The notes under the pieces are model-generated. The model was not told the DNA's origin. It saw only the letters and a program-made list of their open reading frames with translations, and did not search any database. DNA of 64,000 nucleotides from Talinum fruticosum (lineage: Eukaryota > Streptophyta > Magnoliopsida > Caryophyllales > Talinaceae): the NCBI GenBank assembly GCA_021018815.1, contig JAITYX010000064.1, forward strand, positions 2,017,501 through 2,081,500, given 5' to 3'. The position numbers were made by a program, and so were the translations under genes. Below, one piece after another: positions 1 to 12,891 of the stretch; position 1 is the stretch's first letter; every line of letters begins with the position of its first letter.

Positions 1-1277
1 GGCTAGCATATCGGGGACACAACTTTTCGGTGCTGTCCACTTGGGGATATTGTCCATCCCACTTCCTCTCGTTGATTTTGGCAAACGTCATCCTAGGTAG
101 AACCCTTGTGAGAAGGGCTACCTATTGGTCTCATTGTGTCCTTCCCATTTACCCATTTTTCCAAAAAAAAAAATGAGATTATAAATGTGTCACTAAATTT
201 AGACCACAGAATAGGTCATGTGAGTGGGAAATAATTTTATTGATCTTAAGTTACCACGTTGAATTTGATGAGATTTATGTTTATTTTAAGTGATAAATTC
301 GTATTTTTTCAATCTTTGTTGATAAGTTTACTTGTGAAACTCAAAACAATTTTGACAAGAAAACCCACACTCACATTGGTTTTTCAATTTGGATTGAATC
401 AATTTCGGTCATGGTTAAAGTTGTGTTAGCTCTACTTTTGGTCTGAAGTTCAATGCAGATTAGTAGTTATAAAATCAGATATCAATCTACTTTGTGAAGT
501 TTAATTGAATCAATAATGTATGCCTTGCTTAATATCTTATGAGTTATGGACTCATGATGAACTCCAGGCAAAGAAGAGGCGAATGTTTATTTATATAAAT
601 GGAGAAGGTGTGTATTGTTGGCTTGGTAGTTGAAAGGCGCTCAAATTGATTATTATTCGGGAATTGGAGTGAGAAATGAGCTACGTTGATATCGGACTTC
701 ATAGGCTTGAGGCTTGACTTGCAGATTATTTTCTATACTTTTGGTTCGTGAGCTTGCCGAGCTTGACAGTTTGGGCTCAAGAATCAGCATGCCTAACTTT
801 ACAGGTCATACAAGCTTTGGTGGCTCAATCTACACAAGGTTAAGCCTAGCCAACAAAAATAAAAAAAGAAATACAGCAAGAATGAATTTTCTGTACTCAT
901 CTTGTGGTCAATTATTAAAACCTTCTCCTTGTTCAAGGGTAAGCATGTGCTGAGACAGAATTTCAAGGTATTGATTTGAATTTCTAATTTAGATCTTGTT
1001 ATTCACCATCTTGTGCATGTGTTGCACATATTTCCCAGCCTGTTGGGGCCTCCAGGACCAACTATTTAAGATGCAGTATACACACTTAAAATGCAGAAGA
1101 TCAAGGCTATAATTCTGCAAAAATATACTTGATCTCTTCCTCAGGAAATTGGGCATTATACCCTGCACTTCCTAACAGAAAATATTGCAGTGCAATCAAC
1201 ATCTCTTAATCATCTACACTCAAACAACAAGAAAATAAACTAAAACAAGCTAAAAATGTAACCTCTTTAGTTCCTAC
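1..1277. other. intergenic, no gene seen
   Basis: No coding region could be supported. The only open frame on the plus strand here (about 714-953) has no recognisable domain. The stretch next to 1277 is probably the 3' untranslated and downstream sequence of the minus-strand glycosyltransferase gene. Confidence 0.5.
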
Positions 1278-3256
1278 TCAAGGCAATTTGCTCACCGCCC
1301 TTTCAAGAAGATTATTCACAGCAATAGAGAATGCATCTTGAAACTTGTTCAGCTTGCCATTAGGATGAGGATACACCAACCTAGGCATCAACTCATCAAT
1401 TATATAGCTCCTCATTTCTTGCCTCTCTTTCAATGGTATTTTCTTAAGCCTCTCTACCACATTCACTTCCTTCATCCTCACCTCCTCCTGGTCTATGTAC
1501 ACTGAGTACTTCCGGTAGTCCTCTGGCAGATGCCAGGGGTACTGGTAATGCGCTGTTAAAGGATCAAACACCACCGGGATACATCCAGCCACAAGGGAAT
1601 CGAACACTGATTTCCTAGTGGGGCTGTCTCCCGGAGGCTGTAAACAGAATTCCGATTCTGTGAACAGCTTGACTACAGGGGTGGGATTGACACATGCCTG
1701 CTCCTTGCAGTCGAGGAATTTGCACGTGTTGTCAGAATTAGCGGAGGTACATTGGTCAATGAGGATCGATCGAATGCTCTCAGCGGCCCGACGTGTGGCT
1801 CCTGCGAAGCTGATCAGGTGTTTCCGGTTCACCTGCCTGATTTGGGTCTGCCATGACATGATGTCCTCATCTGAGCTGGGGTGGAAGTAGGTTGGGTGGG
1901 GGACCCCTACGTCGTTGATGTGCCAAGGTTGGCGCTCTATTAAGAGCTTCATGGGGCTCTGCAGCTCATCGAACGCCAAGAAGCGGGTCCCCCAGGACAC
2001 CTTCTCATGCCTCCTGAAGTCCCAGGAGATTTTGCCTAGAACAAAGACATGATCCATCCCAAAATTCCTCTTCCAGGGCTTTTGAAGCTTGAGCCACTGC
2101 ACGAGCTCCTTAGACAGTGAGTCTTTGACTTCATTCGTAGCATTTTGAAAGTGCCATCTCAGGATGTCTAGCCCTCCGTAAAAGGGTACATAGAAGAGCT
2201 TGGCATCATCTTCATTGTGGACCCTGCACCGATGCTTCAGGATATGAGAGTGAAAAATTGGTTCCAAGGCATACTGGTGGGTGTTAAACCAATCCTTCCC
2301 TAGGTCTGGAATGGGCTTCCCCATCCCATTGTTGGTTAAAAATTTGCAAAATTCAAGCCAAGGTAACATCTCCTTGCATTGTGCTAGCAAGTCTTTGTTG
2401 AACTTCGAAGGAAGGTCATACACATAAATCCCTCTCCCATTACAACTCGAGGTTGTCGATTTTGCTATGTAGGATCGGAGGACTGCCAGCTGCCCTTCAA
2501 CATCTCTTCGAGCATTCACTATCTCCTCTTCCTTTGCCTTGTCAATGCCCTTTCTAAAAACTGTCTTTGTAAATGGGGAGAAACCCAAGCCCTCTTTTGG
2601 CTTCCATCGCTTACTCCACCCCTTGAACTTACAGTCTGTTGGATATCAATACTGTCCCTGAGAACTGAAGCCGGAGTTGAAGGGACTTCATAAACAGGGG
2701 ATTTTCGGCTTGTATTTGCTACCCCATCAGACTTTTCTTCAGCTGCAGAATTTCTGACGGGTGATTCTGAAGTAGTTTTGACAGAAGAAACCGGCTTTGG
2801 GGTCACACTTATGACCTCTTTAGTTGGTTCTGAAGGACTTTTCCAAGAAGAAACCAGGTTTGGGGTTACACTTACAACCCCGGCAGTATTTTGTGTATTT
2901 CTGACAGGTGGTTCTGAAGGTGTTTTCAGAGTAGAAATCGGGTTTTCGTTTGTTTCAATAGAGAATTTAGAGCTGTTATTGATAAAGGGAATTGGGATAC
3001 TATGATTACCAGGTTGGGTACCAGCAGAGAGGCAGTACAAGTTGTTGAGTTTCCTAGATGAGACACAAAAATGAACTATAGAGCCCGAGATAAGTGTGGT
3101 GGAAGATGACCAAAGGAAGAGGATAAGAAGAAGAAGAAGAGCAGCAGGAATTCTGCTCAACACTCTGTAAATAAACGAGTCAAGAAAACACCGGTGATCT
3201 TCCACCTCCACATTCTTCGATTTCTTCGATTTCTTCTTTGCCATTGAGACCACCAT
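1278..3256 (-). CDS. GT47 exostosin-family glycosyltransferase, xyloglucan galactosyltransferase (MUR3/KATAMARI1)-like
   Basis: Probable type II Golgi enzyme that adds a sugar, likely galactose, to xyloglucan or a related wall polysaccharide. The N-terminal part starts at ATG 3256 (an in-frame ATG also lies at 3244). It has a lysine-rich cytosolic tail, one hydrophobic anchor (about residues 35-57, IPAALLLLLILFLWSSS) and a Ser/Thr/Pro-rich stem. The catalytic part runs in a different frame down to 1278 and shows GT47 landmarks: GRGIYVYDLPSKFN, KLFYVPFYGGLD, the DHVFVLGKISWDFRR stretch, FCLQPPGDSPTRKSVFDS and AGCIPVVFDP. The frames could be joined by a GTAAGT donor at 2632 and an AG acceptor at 2565, a 68-nt intron that keeps phase and gives about 636 aa. 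A one-base frameshift between about 2565 and 2655 is the alternative. The donor sugar and exact acceptor cannot be read from sequence. The family call is firm; the gene model at the junction is not. Confidence 0.85.
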
Positions 3257-6200
3257 TTTCGGGTGTTGATCTTTTCCTGTCAGCCATCTTCCTGGTTTTG
3301 TACAGTGGCTTGCTTCTCTCAGTTTTCATCTTCCAAGATGGATCGCACGTTTAAACCTACAAGCTCGCACGTCGATAGTTGAAAATGAGTGATTGATTCA
3401 ATAACGAGAAGGACATAAATATATTGAGAAAAGGCATAAGTTCTGTTTGTTGTTTTGGAATATTATGTTACGAGGAAATTATACTAAAAGGAAATTGTTG
3501 ACTCTTTATGTTCTCTGACTCTGCGTCATAACTACCGATTACATGCAACCAACAAATAAATCGATTAAAAATTATTCGTGCTGTTGGTAGTTTAATGGCA
3601 TATTAAAAAATATTTCTTAATTTTCTTGGCTGACATTCGGGTTTGACTCTAATTCTCTAAATTCAGGCCCTCGAGAAAAGGGATGATATATGCAAGTTCA
3701 AGGCACCCATGAATAATAGTCATGACTTATAAGCTGATAAATGCATGTTTATTTGACACTTAAATAATTCTCTAAAATTCAGGCCCTCAACCAAATTCAT
3801 CTAATGGGTATATTAAGACGGATATATATAAATATTTGACACATAACTAAAATGATGAAAACTTTTAAAAAATGACGGAGCTAACTAAAATTAAATAATT
3901 TTTATTCAAATACTGAACCTTCTGCATTGGTATTTGACATATACACTATTTTTTCTACAACTATTTGTCATGTAAGATCGTTTCTAATACACACGTTTTG
4001 ATGGTTATTAAAATTATATACAAGGATTGTGATACATGAATAATTGGTGTAGGTGAATCAGTTCCTTTATTGATAATTTGAGTTTGACATTATAATATGT
4101 TATGGTATATAAGTACTCCCAGTTCTTAACTTGGCGATCACTCTTTATTAAGGAGTTAGGATATTAAATTGTCTTATGAATGTACTGAAATCAGTTTGAT
4201 CAGCCCAGTTCATACTCCTAGCAACCAATACAGGTGACGTGTGTCAATGTATACGGCTCGTGTCGATTGGCAGGTCCGCGTTTTGCTCGCTACGGTTTTA
4301 AGAAATATTGTTTTCTTGTATATTTGGTTATCTTAAACCTAATTGTATATGGAAAAGATTTGTGTTCTTAATTGTATTAGATAGTAGTTACCTAATAGAA
4401 TTAGGCACAAGAGTTCAGGCAAGTTTAAGAGGTTTATTTTTGGGAAGTTGTTAGGGTTTCTACCCTATAAATGGAGGGTTTTGTACGCCTTGTGATGTGG
4501 GCGATTGATTGTGGTTGAGAGCATTGTATGTGCCTTTGGGCACAAGGGAAAGCTTGTTGAGGAGCATCTCTCATCTATCCTAGGTTTTATATTCGCTAGG
4601 ATTATACCCTTGTTATGTAAGAGCATTAATTAAATTTTTTATAATTTAATAATTTTTTTAATTTAATTACTTTTAATTAATTTATAATAATAATAATTAA
4701 TTATAAGTTAAAAATAGTTATTTTTTAAATAACAATAATAAATTGATATATTAGATTATATAATTTATTATAAACAGTCAATAAATATGTCTTTTTATTT
4801 TTTTTATTTTGATTAATATACTTTTTATTCTTAATGTCCATTATATTTAATGTTAATGTGAATAATCCTAACATTAAATTAAATTAAAATTGTATTAAAT
4901 ATACCTATTTGGCATCCTTCATAGCATCTTACGTGTTATTCATACATTATTTCCACTCAACTTTTAATATATATCTATATATATGATTATGTGAGAGGAT
5001 GCTGTTGAATGCAGTAATTATGGTCTCTCTTTTGTGGATCTCTTTTAGACTCTCTATTATACAATGAATCTTTCATTGTTGCACGTTGTTTTTTACAATT
5101 AGGATTTTCCATATTAAATTTTATCTTCTTCTAATTTTATTAATTTATTTTTATATTGTCAATATTATTTATTGTCATCCTAATATTTTTTACGAGTGCA
5201 TAAATTTGGGGATTTTATTCCTAACAGATTGTGCTGCCAATCCAATCCCACACATCCTTCCCCATATCTCATTGGGCCGAAGTCAAACCTATCCATTCTA
5301 GGCCCTACAAAGGTTGACCTACCAACTAGTTGGGATTTTGAAAAAAATCATCTGGCTTATTCCTCAGCTAGCAAGGAAAACTACAAAAGAGGATATATGA
5401 GAGATGGTTGCATGAAAGAGTATGCATCGTCACACATATAGCGGATAATAAGTTTATTTTAAATTTAATAAGATAATATTTCGATAATTTAAAGGTAAGG
5501 TTATTATATTTAATCCTTTATATTTTATATTGTGTTAACTCTCGGTGATATATGAGAGGCATGTACTCTTATAAAATTTAGCATACTCTTAAAATAGCAA
5601 TATTTATTTTTTTCATAGTGCATTGAGCTGAGCAGTAAAAAAACAAGCCTTACTATTGTGAGTATTTGTCTATAAACAAACAACAGGCTTACAATTTTTG
5701 TTTTTTGATTACTAATTAAAAGAGAACAAAATTGAGGAGGATCTGCATTACTATTGCGAGTATTTTCTGTAGTGCAACATTACCATAGCAAAACTGATTG
5801 CAAAAGAGGGGAAATTGACTACATTAAAATTACCTTTTGAGGAGGTCCGTTTGATTTCCAAAAATTGGTCAGCAACAGTCGGATAAGTGGGGAGTGTTGT
5901 CTATACAAGTTATAAAGAGCAATATAATTTTATAGGGCATGGAGAATCAAATCTTGAACCTATTGTAGCCAAAACCTTAGTATCAACCACTAAATCGGGA
6001 CTTCATTGATAACGCATATTTTTTGTGGTGAAGTAGCAATGTTACTCAGATCTAGGCTCACCATTCAACAGGTGTAATGTTGTCAAGTGCCTAACGCTTG
6101 ACGGGTTATGTTTAAAGGAGGTCCTAGATTGTCCAATCTAATTTGAGGCATTACACTTGCTAATAAGGCATGCATTTAAGTTTATATAATACATACTAAA

Positions 6201-6790
6201 GAAATTATGGAAAAAAGGAAGCCAAGTAGGGGTGAGATTAGGAATTGGGCATTCCTAGGGCTATCTTCAAAGATAGCAAGTCTCATTCATTTGCTCCAAG
6301 TGTCATGAGAGTAAGGGAGTTGCTTCCTTTTGATTTTCATTGTTAATGTTAACAACTCACCCCAATCGCTCTACAACAGTTTACATTATAAATGAGTACC
6401 ACTTATAATATTTTCTAAATCTAATTGTTATATTAAATTAATTTTAAAGTAATATTTAATAAAAGATTGACGTATTATAAAATTTTGGTGTGTGTCAATA
6501 ATATGTTTATTATGAAAGTTTATGATATATTTTTAATGATGTGTAATAATATTGAACTTAGTTAATTGTTATTTATTAAGAAGATTATTGAAAAAATAAA
6601 AAATTAAAAAAGAAATAGTTTATTTTTTCACAAGCCACACAATGGTAACTCAAAACTACATTAAAAAATACAACATAATACAAATATGGTCATAAAACAC
6701 ATGCAAGCTAATTAAAATAATGCATTAACATACCAAAGCTAATTAAAACAAGGCATTAAATCATACGAAACATACATTTATTTACGATCG
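3257..6790. other. gene-free AT-rich interval with degraded repeat sequence
   Basis: No gene is supported. Around 4240-4620 there is an LTR- or promoter-like stretch: a TATAAATGGAGG motif near 4471 followed by a G-rich leader-like segment. It could be an old retrotransposon LTR, but no partner copy was seen. 4620-5000 is extremely AT-rich, MITE-like sequence. Around 6230-6400 there is repeat-like sequence that may be one end of the Harbinger element to its right. The open frames at 5086-5441 have no recognisable domain. Confidence 0.4.
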
Positions 6791-7510
6791 CATTTTATGG
6801 TGAATTAACCGGCATTGTAGTTGGCTCCATAATGATTCTTGATATGTTTTTTAGTACATCTTGAAATATTTTTATTATGAACCTTGATATTTATTCGTAA
6901 CCAATCCTCAAAAGCAATTATTCGTCTAAGGTTGGGCGGCATGATGGTCATGCTTGCGAGCTGGTCATATTGGGATTGGCTGAAGTTGTGACTATACGTG
7001 TCACCTTCAACGATCATGCTTGTGAAGTATGACATATCCTCTCATCACTTTCCCGAGTATTGCAACCTCCTAAAAACCAGTTAGGTGGCGAACTACAACA
7101 AATCGTGCTTGCAACACTCCAAATGTTCATTTGATATCCTTTCTAGTCGATTCTTGATGAGCTCCAAATAACTTATATTTTGGCAATTGTGGATAGAGAC
7201 GGATTTAACAAGTGTATTCCACTTTGGATATGTCTCATATGCGAGATAATATCCCATATCGAAATGTTGTCATCAACATTGAAATGTACTTTAGGGAATC
7301 GTCCTTCTAATGAATCATCAAATAATGGTGATTTATGAAAGACGTCATAGTTTGCCTATGCAATACCAAATAATGCATGTCATATCCATGTATCCAAAGA
7401 GGCCATAGCTTCCAGAACCACACTTGTCATCATACCTCTGCAAGTTATGGGGCATCCGTCCCGCATATAATCAACACTTGCCAACATTTTGAAGAAGCCA
7501 TGTTGTCTAG

Positions 7511-10304
7511 TGTTAGACCTTGTATTTTTCATTTTTTTACAATAATGATTCACCCAATTCCATGATAGTTTCGAGGATATATGTTTGGTTTTGTGTTGGT
7601 TTTTGCTCATTTCCTCTTGATTGTCACCTAAACTTGTAAATCTCTTAATTATAGTTATTTGAGCTTAAATAACGAAGATTTGAGGTGAATTTGATGAAAG
7701 ATGATGAAGAGGAGAGTTCAATCCTAAAAAGAGGCAAGAAAAATTGGCTAAAACTCACTAAGTCAATCCTGTTGTTAAACCTCGTTTTTATCGGTTTTTA
7801 GGCATTATTTAACCCAATTCCGTGATAATTTCAATGATATTTATTCAGTTTTGGGTTGAATTTTGCTCATTTTCTCTTTATCGTCACCTAAGCTCATAAA
7901 TCTCTTTATTACAGGTTTTGGGTTTAAATTAGAGAGATTCGAGGCAAATTTGATGAAAAGCGATCAAGAGGAGAGTTCGGGCCTAAGAGGAGGCAAGAAA
8001 GAAGCCTAAAATACATCAAGAGAAGTTGCACGGCTCCTCGTACGAAGTTGCACAGCCGTGCGAGATAATCGAGCGAAGGGTTTGAAGTCAAAGAAGGTCG
8101 CACAACCCCCGTGCGAAGCTGGGCGAAAGTTCACGGTTTCGCACGACCCCTTGTGCGAAGTCGCATAGGTTGTGCGAAACTCGCGAGAGAGTTCAAAGTT
8201 TTCACACAGCCCCCTCTGCGAACTACGACAGAATTTCGCATGGTACCCGTGCGACCTTGCACTGGTCGTGCGACTAATGTTTCCACGGATATTTAAGTTT
8301 CCAAATTGTAATTTTTAGGGATCTTTTCCAGAATTCTAAATTTTAGCTAGGGTTTTGAGAGGCAGCCCCCAAAAGGAGACTCAAGAACACTCAATTCTAC
8401 TTTTCTACTTCAAGTTATGTATGAGTGAATCGCTTCAAGTTTTTATTCGGTAATCGTAATTTCTTCTCTTTATCTTTTCTTCACAATTTCTCTTCGTTTC
8501 TCCATGACTATGTTCCCTAAATTTTGTCAATTGTTTAGTATCATGTTTAGGGGCTAATTTCTCTACTTAGGTTGGGATTGATCCCTATTATGCCTTGATA
8601 ATCATGAATTGAATTGTTCTATGCTTGTTAGGTTAGAATTCACTTCGCTCATCACTTTTTCATTGATTTCCTCGAAAGAGGACTCATATATTTTTATTGG
8701 GGCTTTGTAAGCATTGAAAGATGAAAACTTACCTAGAATGACGTTGTGAGCAATTAGAACTTTATTATGAAAATAATTAAGGTTTAAATCTGGGGTTGTG
8801 AGATTCTTTCTTTTTGATTTTGCTCTTTATTAATCCTATGAAAATAGGTGATTAGATTGTGCAAGATTAGTCTTTGACCTTTGAAAGTAGGCGGAGATAG
8901 GTTTAATTTGGTGTCTCCCCTTCTAAACTGCTAGCATAGGCAAATCTCAAGCGGTATTTGATGTTGATTTCAGGCATAGTAGTGTGATTAATCCCAATCT
9001 AAGGCTTGTTATTCATTGATCTCTCATAGTTATTTTGTTTCTACTTGAATTCAAAAACCAAATCACTTGTCGAACTGAGTTTTTACCTAGATTAGAGTTT
9101 TTAGGTGGATTTAGTATTTGAAAACGAGTTCCTTGTGGACACGACCCGTACTTGTCGATTTCTAACTACAGACTACACCGTGCACTTGCGGTATATTATT
9201 TCTCTCAACACTGTGCAAAGGTGCACAGTTGTGCAAAGCTTTAGGCAAAAGCGAAATGCGGGGAAAGCCGCATGGGCACCAGATGCACGAGTGCATGGCC
9301 GTACGAGAAACTACAAAATTTGATGTTGTGCAAACTCCATCAAAGGTGCACGGTCGTGCAACATTATTTCAGCAGACTTTTTAAGAGATTTTATGTTTAT
9401 TTTTTGGGGATAGTTTATTCTCCGTTCATATTTAGGGTTTTTAACTTAGTTTATAATATTTAAATTCTTCGAGATTGAAGATTAAGATTTGGGTTTTGAA
9501 GATTAATTTGAATTCAATCATTTAGATTTCTATTCTGTAATTCTTAATTCCCTCTCTTTATATTTTCTCTTTGCTATTTCTCAATAATTTTCATACCTAT
9601 GTTCAACAAAATTTGTGAGTTGTTTAGTATGATGATTAGAGGCTAAACTCCCAACTTAGGTTGGGGTTAATTCATATTATGTCTTGATAATTATGAATTA
9701 AATATCCAATTGAGTAGTTTTATACTTGTTTGTTTAGAATTCGCTTCGCTCACCACAGCATCGATGAAATTCTTGAAAGAAAAATCATCAAATCTTATTC
9801 GAGTTTTGTGAATATTGAAATTTGGAAACTTTACCTAGAGTGACTTTGGTGAACGTTTAGACTTTGACTCGAAAATAATTAAGGTTTTAAATGAGGGTTT
9901 TTCAAACTCATATGTAATTTTGTTCTTTATTAATCCATGAAAATAGGCGATTATAATGAATAAGATTAGTCTTTGACCTTTGAAAGTAGGCAGAGATAAG
10001 CTTAATTGGAATTTTACCCTTCTAATTGCAAGCATAGACAAGTCTCAAATGGAATTTTAATTATGATTTTAGGCATGATGGTGTGATTAATCCTAATCCA
10101 AGACTTTTTATCATTTGATTTCTCATACCATTATTTTAGTAATTAATTTATTTGGTCATTAAATAACCTTCATCAAACTAAGTTTTTCCTAGATTAGAGT
10201 TTATAATGGATTTTGCCCTTTGAAAGTGAGTTCCCGAGGATACGACTCATAGTCATAGTTGCTAGCTACAATTACGTCGTGTGCTTGCAGTATTTTTCTC
10301 AACA
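7511..10304 (+). mobile_element. solo LTR (outer copy) of the Athila-like family, interrupted by a second solo LTR
   Basis: The sequence begins TGTTAGACCTTG and ends TTTTTCTCAACA. It matches by eye the LTRs at 48002-49404 and 56913-57763. Without the nested insertion it is about 1.35 kb, the expected size for this family. No internal coding domain is present on either side, so it is a solo LTR or a remnant. It sits inside the Harbinger transposase. No clean 5-bp target duplication was found: the flanks read GTCTAG and AGCAAC. Confidence 0.7.
7773..9210 (+). mobile_element. solo LTR (inner copy) nested within the outer LTR
   Basis: This 1438-bp unit runs from TGTTAAACCTCG to TCTCTCAACA. It lies in the same orientation as the outer LTR and interrupts it: outer-LTR sequence stops at about 7772 and resumes at about 9211. 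CTGT occurs on both sides (7769-7772 and 9211-9214), which looks like a target duplication one base shorter than the usual five. Its middle (about 8036-8280) is a CpG-rich cluster of GTGCGA and GCACGG motifs, also found in the other LTR copies. Confidence 0.7.
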
Positions 10305-10690
10305 AGCAACTTGTAGTAGTCGATGTAGTTCTTCTTGGTTGACTTTCATAAGTAAGAGGGGCCAAAAACATTCAAACACTCTATCAACAAAATGCTCTAT
10401 GCATGAGCTGATGGCTGTCTCCCCATGCGACAATCCTCATCCAAGACATCCGGAGCAACCCCTTAGCCAATGCACGCATAGCGAGTGCACTTTAGAAGAA
10501 GTGATGCCCCGAACTTACCAAGAGCATCTCTCCTCAAAGTAAAGAACTTATAGCGGTCCTTCAATGTGCTCACAAATTCTTTTAGAGATCATGAAACTTA
10601 TATTCCTATGGATATCAGCACATTCTACGAAGGAATTAGGGTGAGAAAGTATGAGGAGCATACTCGTGGCTTAACTTAGTAGTTAGTGAA

Positions 10691-12761
10691 GCATACAACA
10701 CCATGAAATACAATTTAACTTAACTGCAAAGTAATAAAAATATAAGTATTGATTCAACTGAGTAAGGATAATGTTGATAGTTGGCATATCTCTTATTTTA
10801 GTTATATCTAAAGGACAAATTACGGCTTCCCCTATACCCCAAAACCCTTTTTTGGTGTGTTAGGACAAAATAGGTCATAATTCTTTGTAGTATTTAGTAC
10901 ACACAAATTAAAAATGATTTTATACTAAACAATATAATAGTTTAAATTTTTACCCTCTCATGATTTCTCACTTTTCATCCTTTGCCTCCTTAAATATTCA
11001 CGACAGATTGTGAAGAACTATTCCAAAGAAGATCAATGCTATTCTACACATTAACAAAACCCACCTAGTATTTCACATAATCCCTGTCCTCATCACAAAC
11101 AAAAACTAAAAACATGAGCATTTACAACTTAATAATTCAACCAAACATAAAAAATCATCGACTATTTTAGAACCATGTCACTTAATAAAGCATTAACATC
11201 TCCTTAAAAAAAAAAAAGAAAACAAAAACGTGAGCATTTGACACTCAATTCAACAAAAACGTCAAAGTTCATCAACTATTTAAGAACTCTTCACTTACTA
11301 ATGCACTAATAATATCGCCAACCCTCCTTCCTTGAGTTCTTAGCGAGATATGTCCGTAAACTTTACGAGTAATGTCATAATGTTTGTTACCTCTAAATGT
11401 CATTAATCATTCACTAAGTGTATTAATATGCCCTTAATGGTCTTTTTTTAACCAGGTAGTGTTTGATTTAATTTTTAAAAAATTAAAAAATATGAAGAAA
11501 ATTAATAGAAAAAGAAGGATAAACAGGGTTTGAACATGTTTGAAGTCAAACCCCCAATTTGGCTTCTTCTGTCTCCCTTATTTCTACTTCTCGTTTCCCC
11601 ATTTCCTAGATTCTAAGGTTTTTGAAAATCCTAGAATTGAATTAATTATGCTTCTCTCTCCCTCGTTCTATTTCTCTTCTCCCTCTTTGCTAAATTGAGC
11701 AATTTGTTCTTCCTCCGAAGTTTTCGGAAGAGCCCTAAAATATCTTCAATTCGTTGCTCGTAGCTCGACGCAAGCTTACAAATCCTACTTCGTTTTTGTG
11801 ATTACAAAAGATATTACAATTGCAGGAAGAAGTGCATTATTCTCACGAGTATGACAACGACGAACCTGTTGAGAAGGTTTACAAGATGCAAGATGTTGAG
11901 TAAATGAAGATTCTAGGGTTTGAAAGAGAGCTCGAGTCACTAAAGTGAGAAAGAGAGAAAGGGAGAGAGAGCAAGAGTTGTTCTTTGAGTTTGGAGGGAA
12001 TGAAATAGGAAACAATTGCTTGGCTTATTTTTCTTTAACTTTTGACTTCAAGTCAACATAAATACTCGGTCAAAAAAATATAGTAATAGGTAACCGACAA
12101 CTGCCGGTTAACAAGGAATTTTGATTTCACTTTAACAATTTTGAAGGCATTGTAGCAAATAAGCTTGTGGTATTTCGATGAAATTTTAAAGTTCGAGGCA
12201 TATCCGACTAAGCACCCCCTTCCAAATAAGAAAAACTAAAAACATGAGCATTTGAATCTCAATCAACCAAAACCTCAAAATTCAACAACCATTTCATAAT
12301 CCATGTCACTTATGGATGCATTAACAACCAAATCTTTGCATTGAAGAGCAAATGGAGCCACACAAATAAAGTAAATATCAATAAGTTCAATTGATCTCGC
12401 ATAATAACTTTTAAGTTTAGCTGCAAAATCAACAAATTTGACTTGAATTTCAAAAATAATATCTAAAAACATCAATATCCAAACTAATTTATGAAAGAGA
12501 TTTACGGATAACCCAGAGATCAAAAGGAGTTAGTGTCAAAAGGCCAAAATACATTGAAAAAGAGAGAACTAAGTCGTGGCCACGATATATATTTTTTCTA
12601 TTTCAACTTAAAATGTATTGAACTAAAAATGAGAGACACATTAATGAAGACAATCAGGAGTAATAAAAGAGATTCTCAAATAGAGAGAATGAGAAATAAA
12701 TAAACCTCATATCAAAATTGTAAATCTAAAAAATGAGTGAAAAATTTATTAAATTTTCATA
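10691..12761. other. gene-free interval with a dispersed repeat in three copies
   Basis: No gene is supported. A roughly 95-bp segment beginning near AACATGAGCATTT occurs three times, at about 11105-11210, 11225-11320 and 12236-12330. Between the second and third copies, the ends near 11336-11400 and 12150-12216 are weakly inverted relative to each other, both bearing CTTAG, GATATG and AACTTTA motifs. This suggests a degraded TIR element of about 880 bp. Confidence 0.35.
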
Positions 12762-12891
12762 CTCCCTCCGTCGCATAAAAGTTGTCAAAAAAAAATTTAT
12801 TTTATATGTTCTAAAAATATTGTCAAAATTTCTCTATTTCGTAAAAAAAAAAAAAAGTAACCCTTCATCTAAAAACTATGAGGGATAAATG

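Larger units (their letters stand above)
6805..10690 (-). pseudogene. PIF/Harbinger (HARBI1/ALP1-like) transposase pseudogene, split by an LTR insertion
   Basis: Two blocks of a plant Harbinger transposase lie on the minus strand on either side of the LTR at 7511-10304. The upstream block (about 10690 down to 10305) reads, with stops and frame changes, as the N-terminal and early DDE region, ending in the recognisable NQEELHRLLQVA stretch. The downstream block (7510 down to 6805) resumes with GFFKMLASVDYM, then SVVLEAMASLDTWI and KSPLFDDSLEGRFPKVHFNV, and ends in the C-terminal region. Typical family landmarks are an SIDCMHW-like first-Asp region, an EAVASQDLWIWH-like region and an SPLF segment. 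Several stops and frameshifts show it is dead. The MADF/Myb-like partner gene usual in this superfamily was not seen. Confidence 0.7.

Noticed and set aside
1618..1890. Plus-strand frame opposite the GT47 catalytic domain
   Set aside because: It is a shadow of the minus-strand GT47 coding sequence, without its own domain.
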